A stretch of DNA of 64,000 bases from Bifidobacterium boum. Its GTDB lineage: Bacteria > Actinomycetota > Actinomycetes > Actinomycetales > Bifidobacteriaceae. Below the pieces are notes generated by a model. That model ran no database searches, was not told the DNA's origin, and worked only from the letters and a program-made list of their open reading frames with translations. Location: positions 248,001-312,000 of the forward strand of contig NZ_JGYQ01000007.1 of assembly GCF_000741535.1 (NCBI RefSeq), in the 5' to 3' direction. Positions 59,520 to 64,000 of this stretch are shown here, piece by piece. Both the position numbers and the translations under genes were made by a program. Every line of letters starts with the position of its first letter. Within the stretch, counting starts at the first letter, position 1.

Positions 59520-60446
59520 TCACGCGTACCGGATGCGCGGGTCGAGCGCCGCATACAGCAGGTCGACGATCAGGTTGGTCACGACGAAGATCAGGGTCAG
59601 CAGGGTCACGATGGAAACCACCATATTGCTTTCGCCCTTGAGGATGCTCTGATAGGTGAGATATCCGATGCCGTGCACGTTGAAGATGGTTTCGGAGATC
59701 ATGGCGCCGCCCATGAGCGCGCCGAGATCCTGGCCGAGGTAGGTGACCACGGGGATTAGTGAGTTGCGCAGGACGTGGCGGACGAAGACCTGACGGCGGC
59801 CCATGCCCTTGGCGCGGGCGGTACGCACGTAGTCCTCGTTCATATTCGAGGAGATTTCACCGCGGGTGAGTCTGATGATGTAGGCCATGGATACTGAGCC
59901 GAGCACGATGGCCGGCATGAGCAAATCAAGGAAGCCGGGATCGTTGCCGGCGGTAACGGGTAGCAGTCTCCATTTGACGCCGATGAGATACTGCATGATG
60001 AAACCGGTGACGAAGGTCGGTACGGAGATCAGCAGCAGGGAGATGATCAGGATGACGGTGTCACCCCAACGTCCCTTGTTGATTCCCGAGATGATACCGA
60101 AAAGGACGCCGAACACGGCTTCGAACACGAATGCCATAAGCGCCAGGCGAATGGTCACGGGGAATGCGCGACCGATTTCATCGATGACCGGCTGTCCGGC
60201 GAAGGTGTTGCCGAAGTCAAGGGTCAGTGCGTTCTTGAGGAACAGCAGGTATTGGATGATGAACGGCTTGTCGAGGTTGTATTCGGCGCGGATCTGGGCC
60301 GCGACCGCCTGGTTGACCGGCTTGTCCCCGAACATGGCTTTGACCGGGTCGCCCGGCAGCGCGAAGACAAGAGCATAAACCAGGAGGGTCGTGCCAAGGA
60401 CCACGGGAATCATCTGCAGAATGCGTCGCAGAAGATATTTGCCCAT
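59520..60446 (-). CDS. oppB: oligopeptide ABC transporter permease OppB
   Basis: 308 residues with the family N-terminus (L-L-R-R-I-L-Q-M-I-P-V-V-L-G-T-T), F-A-L-P-G-D-P, six helices and the loop Y-V-R-T-A-R-A-K-G-M that contacts the ATPase. It forms the membrane channel with OppC. It starts 309 bases after oppA, separated by a terminator-like hairpin, so it is expected to be expressed at a lower level than the binding protein. Confidence 0.94.
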   Translation of the reverse strand: MGKYLLRRILQMIPVVLGTTLLVYALVFALPGDPVKAMFGDKPVNQAVAAQIRAEYNLDKPFIIQYLLFLKNALTLDFGNTFAGQPVIDEIGRAFPVTIRLALMAFVFEAVFGVLFGIISGINKGRWGDTVILIISLLLISVPTFVTGFIMQYLIGVKWRLLPVTAGNDPGFLDLLMPAIVLGSVSMAYIIRLTRGEISSNMNEDYVRTARAKGMGRRQVFVRHVLRNSLIPVVTYLGQDLGALMGGAMISETIFNVHGIGYLTYQSILKGESNMVVSIVTLLTLIFVVTNLIVDLLYAALDPRIRYA

Positions 60447-60687
60447 TGGGTTGCTCCTTATTGCTCTTCGACCGTGTTCGCCGCGGCTGCAGTCGCGTCC
60501 CGGCGTTTCGGCCGTAAAATACTTACGATAGTTTACCCCACGTCTGCCCCACCGTCATCTGTGTGCGAGCGAAGGCACCGTTGCCCTTGTGTTTGGTTGC
60601 ATCGTTTGACGTGCATGGCGTGCAGCCGCATGGTGGACGTTAACCGCACGGAAACACGGTTTTCCAGCAAAATAAGAAGTTTATACA

Positions 60688-60727
60688 CTGAGGGCGTCCG
60701 GCACGAATGCGTGTCGGACGCCCTCAG
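60688..60727 (-). terminator. hairpin between oppA and oppB
   Basis: Arms CTGAGGGCGTCCGGCAC and its complement (17 pairs, one G-U) lie 28 bases after the oppA stop, followed on the minus strand by TGTATAAACTTCTTATTTT. It is likely a partial terminator that sets the ratio of binding protein to permease. Confidence 0.8.
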
Positions 60728-60754
60728 CATGTTCCGGTGTCTACCGGCGAGTCA

Positions 60755-62389
60755 TCACTTGGACAGCTCGGAGTACACCGGCTGGTTCTGCCAGTTCATC
60801 GTGAAGTTCTTCATGCCCTTGGCGGCCACACCGTACGCATTGCCGTAGTACAGCGGGATGGCGGGCAGATCGTTGAGCAGGATTTCCTGGGCCTGCTGGT
60901 AGATCTTGTTCGCCGCTTCGGTGCTGGTCGCAGCGTACGCCTGATCCATGAGCTTGTCGAAGGCGGCGTTCTTGTAGTCGCCGTCGTTGGAGCCCTGATT
61001 GTCGGCCGCAGCGGAATCGTACAGCTGGTACAGGTAGTTTTCCGGGGACGGATAGTCAGGCTGCCAGCCGGTACGGAACGCACCCTTGATGGAACGGTTG
61101 GACACGTCGGTGCGGAACTCCTGGAAGGTCGGAACCGGGTTGGTGGCGGCCTTGATGCCCAGGTTGTTCTTCACCTGGTTGACTATAGCGTCGTAGATCG
61201 GCTTGGCGCCGCCATCGGCGTTGTAGGAGAAGGTGAAGGTGCCGTCATACTTGGAGATGGCATCGGCCTTGGCCCACAGTTCCTTGGCCTTCTTCGGGTT
61301 GTACTCCAGGTTGCTTTCGCCCTTGAGGGAGTCAGAATAGCCCGGGGTCATCGGGGAGGTGAATTCCTTGGCCGGGGTGCCGACGCCGCCGAGCACCTTG
61401 TCGACGATGGTCTTGCGGTTGATGGCCATGGAGATGGCCTGACGACGCAGCACGCCTTCTTCGGTGTTGGTCTGGAAGTGTTCGAGGTCGGACGGGATGG
61501 TGAAGGTCTGGCTCACGGAACCGGCCTTGTTATAGGCTTCGACGTTGGGGTCGGACTGGAAGGTCTTGGTCGCGGTCGCCGGGACGGAATCCATGACGTC
61601 GAGGTTGCCGGACTGCACGTCGGCGTAGGCGGAGTCGGTGGAGGTGTAGATCTTGAAGGTCACGCCGTCATTGTTGACCTTGACGTTACCCTTGTAATCA
61701 GGGTTCTTGACCAGCACGATCTGCTTGTTGTGATCCCAGCTGGAGAACTTGTACGGACCGTTGCCGACCGGCTTTTCGCCGAAGGCCTTCGGATCCTTGT
61801 AGAAGGATTCAGGCAGCGGGGAGAAGCCCTCATAGCCGACCTTGACCGGGAAGGTGGCGTCAGGCTGGTTCATGGTGACGGTGAAGGTGTTGTCGTCGAC
61901 GACCTTCAAACCGGAAAGCTGCTCATCGCCCTTCAGGCCGTCCTTCTGCAGGTCGTCATAGCCCTTGATGGTCGAGAAGAAGGACGCGCACTTCTGGGCG
62001 TTCTTCGCGTTCGCGGTGTAGCTCCAGGCCTTGGTGAAGGATTCAGCGGTCACCGGGGTGCCGTCCGTGAACTTCCAGCCCTTCTTAAGGGTGATGGTGT
62101 ATTCGCTGGAGTCGGAGTTCGGCTTGATGGACTGGGCGACTTCGTTCTTCGCGTTGCCCTTGTTGTCGAAGCTCACCAGGCGGGCGAACAGCAGTTCGAC
62201 CGGACGGCCGCCGCCGGTTTCGTTGGTGTTGCCCGGGACGAGCGGGTTCTGCGGTTCGGAACCGAAGGCGGTGACGATGACCTTGCCGCCATTGGAAGAG
62301 CCGGATGTCGAGGACGACGAGCCGCAGCCGCCGAGCGCCATCGCGAGCGAGCAGGCCGCCGCGACCAGCGCAATAGCTTTCTTCTTCAT
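60755..62389 (-). CDS. oppA: oligopeptide-binding lipoprotein OppA
   Basis: 544 residues. A lipoprotein signal ends in A-L-G-G-C, followed by a serine/threonine linker, then the SBP5 family body (L-V-P-G-N-T-N-E-T-G-G-G, L-K-K-G-W-K-F-T-D-G-T-P-V-T-A, F-R-T-G-W-Q-P-D-Y-P-S-P). It captures peptides outside the cell and delivers them to OppBC. The ATG at 62389 is chosen by the signal peptide and an AGGAG site; 31 upstream codons are excluded. Confidence 0.95.
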   Translation of the reverse strand: MKKKAIALVAAACSLAMALGGCGSSSSTSGSSNGGKVIVTAFGSEPQNPLVPGNTNETGGGRPVELLFARLVSFDNKGNAKNEVAQSIKPNSDSSEYTITLKKGWKFTDGTPVTAESFTKAWSYTANAKNAQKCASFFSTIKGYDDLQKDGLKGDEQLSGLKVVDDNTFTVTMNQPDATFPVKVGYEGFSPLPESFYKDPKAFGEKPVGNGPYKFSSWDHNKQIVLVKNPDYKGNVKVNNDGVTFKIYTSTDSAYADVQSGNLDVMDSVPATATKTFQSDPNVEAYNKAGSVSQTFTIPSDLEHFQTNTEEGVLRRQAISMAINRKTIVDKVLGGVGTPAKEFTSPMTPGYSDSLKGESNLEYNPKKAKELWAKADAISKYDGTFTFSYNADGGAKPIYDAIVNQVKNNLGIKAATNPVPTFQEFRTDVSNRSIKGAFRTGWQPDYPSPENYLYQLYDSAAADNQGSNDGDYKNAAFDKLMDQAYAATSTEAANKIYQQAQEILLNDLPAIPLYYGNAYGVAAKGMKNFTMNWQNQPVYSELSK

Positions 62390-62439
62390 TGTGTTTTTCT
62401 CCTGTGTGTGTTGTCGGTCCGGGGAACAACCCCAACAAA

Positions 62440-62472
62440 CAACGAGGCCGGGCTTTCGCCCCAACCTCGTTG
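62440..62472 (-). promoter_or_regulatory. hairpin in the oppA leader
   Basis: Arms CAACGAGG and CCTCGTTG enclose a GC-rich pair (CCGGGC/GCCCCAA) in the 5' leader, 51 bases before the oppA ATG. On the minus strand it is followed by TTTGTTG. It may act as an attenuator or a stabilising stem. An inverted pair ATACCTG/CAGGTAT lies further upstream (62602-62635). Confidence 0.45.
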
Positions 62473-62736
62473 CTGAACGCATTCATTCTTACCCCTTGAA
62501 CGGACAAGATGCAATAACTGTTCGCCGCCACCGTGATATCTGCGGTTCGGCGTTCCGCATGCCGGTCGAGCGGGAGGCTTGATATTGCAAGGAAATCCAC
62601 GATACCTGCATCGTGTTCGTCTTGACGACAGGTATTCACACGCCGATGTTTTCGTTACCATCATTACGATTGCCTAACTGTTCCCCACCCGCAAGTCTGC
62701 GCATCAGTATCACCTGTCACGCATGGGTCCGGGATG

Positions 62737-63759
62737 TCACGCGCGCGGGAACGCCTGCCGGTAGCGTTCCTTGAGTTGCTCCATGGAAACGTGAGTATAC
62801 CGTTGGGTCGTGCGCAGTGACGCGTGCCCCAGCATTTCCTGGACCTCACGCAAATCCGCTCCCCCATCAAGCATATGGGTGGCGGCGCTGTGCCGCAGGG
62901 CATGCGGGCTGATATCCGGCACTCCGGCGGCACGTGCTTTTGCATGCACCACTTGTCGCACAATCCGCTGATCAATCCTGCCTCCCCTGCGGCCGAGGAA
63001 GGTCGCGTCCCCGGATGCCGCGGTCGCCAGCAGCGGACGCCCGTCACGCAACCAGGCTTGTACGGCACGGCTGGCGGGAGCGCCGAAAGGAATCACCCGC
63101 TGCTTGTCGCCTTTGCCGGTGACGCGGACGGTACGCTGGGCGAAATCGATGTCGGGGGTATCGATCCCCACCAGCTCCCCCACGCGCATGCCGGTCGCGT
63201 ACAACAGTTCCAGTATCGCCGCGTCACGGAGGGCGACCGCCAAATCGGCCGGGCGTCCGGTATGGTCGTCCCGTTGAGTGTCGGCATCATGCTGCGGTTG
63301 CTGATGATCCTGCCGCCTCGCTTGTGCGTCAGTGTCGTCCATCAGCGTGGTCGCTTGCGTTTGGGTGAGCACCGCGGGCAGGGCAGATGGGATTTTGGGT
63401 GCCATAAGCATCGCCGCCGGATCACTGTCAATAAGCGCTTGGTCATGCGCCCAGTGGAAAAATCCACGGACGGCGACGGTTCTTCTGGCCATACTGGACC
63501 GGGCGTAATGCCGTTCGCCGTCACTCGCCAACCATGCCCGCAAATCGTCGACACTGACATCATCAAGTGCCGTGCGACCATCAACACCCATAGTGGCCAA
63601 ACAGTCGAGCACATCGATACGATATGCTTTCAGCGTATTTTCGCTGGCGGCGCGATTCGTACGCAGCGCATGGAGGAATTGATCGATAACCGCGACGATG
63701 GGAGCGCCTACCACGCGTTCCAGCTCCTGAGATGATTCACGTTTGCCGTTTTGCCTCAT
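62737..63759 (-). CDS. xerC: tyrosine recombinase XerC
   Basis: 340 residues. The SAM-like N-terminal core-binding domain is followed by the catalytic domain with arginine in T-G-M-R-V-G-E-L, H-x-L-R in H-A-L-R-H-S-A, histidine in L-G-H-A-S and tyrosine in R-Y-T-H-V-S. It resolves chromosome dimers at dif with XerD. An insert of about 35 polar residues (D-T-D-A-Q-A-R-R-Q-D-H-Q-Q) separates the domains. The ATG at 63759 is chosen over 63795. The remaining 241 bases to the window end show no gene. Confidence 0.93.
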   Translation of the reverse strand: MRQNGKRESSQELERVVGAPIVAVIDQFLHALRTNRAASENTLKAYRIDVLDCLATMGVDGRTALDDVSVDDLRAWLASDGERHYARSSMARRTVAVRGFFHWAHDQALIDSDPAAMLMAPKIPSALPAVLTQTQATTLMDDTDAQARRQDHQQPQHDADTQRDDHTGRPADLAVALRDAAILELLYATGMRVGELVGIDTPDIDFAQRTVRVTGKGDKQRVIPFGAPASRAVQAWLRDGRPLLATAASGDATFLGRRGGRIDQRIVRQVVHAKARAAGVPDISPHALRHSAATHMLDGGADLREVQEMLGHASLRTTQRYTHVSMEQLKERYRQAFPRA

Positions 63760-64000
63760 TCGATCGGGGCGGTCAGCGCACCGGCGTGATCCCATATCGT
63801 ACCTCCATAAGGACTATCGTATCCGCAGTGATCGTCGGACCAGACCGACCCAGCGCACTTGGCCCTAAGATAAACACAACGGATTCGTTCAACAAACGAG
63901 GCTTCATGTTCATCGTTCCTCAACCGACACCACGACACCACGAGCAGCGCAACGATACACCGCGGCAAACGTCACGCCGTGAGCAGACCGGCATGTCGGA

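Noticed and set aside
60707..62476. 589-codon plus-strand open frame opposite oppA
   Set aside because: It is a mirror frame of oppA with biased glycine, valine and leucine content and no recognisable domain.
62737..63759. XerC as the integrase of the islands
   Set aside because: It lies in conserved core context next to the opp operon with a housekeeping XerC sequence, 10 kb from the attachment gene. It is the chromosomal dimer-resolution enzyme.
1..64000. tRNA or rRNA genes and intact insertion sequences
   Set aside because: Looked for cloverleaf-type ends, rRNA-like stretches and transposase motifs on both strands and found none. A dedicated scan could overturn this.

Overview
The window looks like a bifidobacterial chromosome segment. 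Most genes are high-GC with actinobacterial partners (DUF3710/DUF3159 pair, XerC, an oppA-B-C-DF peptide transporter with a fused ATPase, a sortase-dependent pilus cluster, oleate hydratase). Almost all genes lie on the minus strand. The genus call rests on gene content and style; the species is not determined.

Layout. 1-10.6 kb: P-type ATPase start, LysR, oleate hydratase, YeiH-type exporter, lipoprotein, Rrf2 regulator with its oxidoreductase, gene remnants, a lone type IV prepilin, LysE exporter and a LysR gene with a doubtful start. 10.8-14.8 kb: a palindromic repeat array, small accessory genes, a broken sirtuin fragment, an AbiEi/DUF559-like protein and a 770-base structured non-coding stretch. 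14.8-23.1 kb: pilus cluster (tip, major and base pilins plus class C sortase). 23.5-26.6 kb: two more palindromic arrays around a DUF4256 gene, then a zinc macrodomain/SirTM sirtuin pair for ADP-ribosylation signalling.

27-52 kb is AT-richer, acquired DNA of Firmicutes character. It holds decayed integration genes (two serine-recombinase tails, a sigma-like pseudogene), two DUF262 nucleases, a hydrolase/LysR pair, and an eight-gene operon (47107 down to 34125). That operon carries an NBR1-Ig-like protein, an HTH protein, HsdM, HsdS, HsdR, a DUF1837 HamA-like protein, a HamB-like helicase and a DUF262-DUF1524 protein with an EVE-like tail: type I restriction, Hachiman and a modification-dependent nuclease apparently in one transcript. 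Three copies of the 3' end of the uracil-5-methyltransferase gene (52073, 50324, 30307) mark the attachment point of tandemly integrated islands.

52-64 kb returns to core genome: RNA methyltransferase, DUF3159, DUF3710, exonuclease III, the oligopeptide transporter and XerC. No tRNA, rRNA, intact transposase or classical CRISPR array was recognised.
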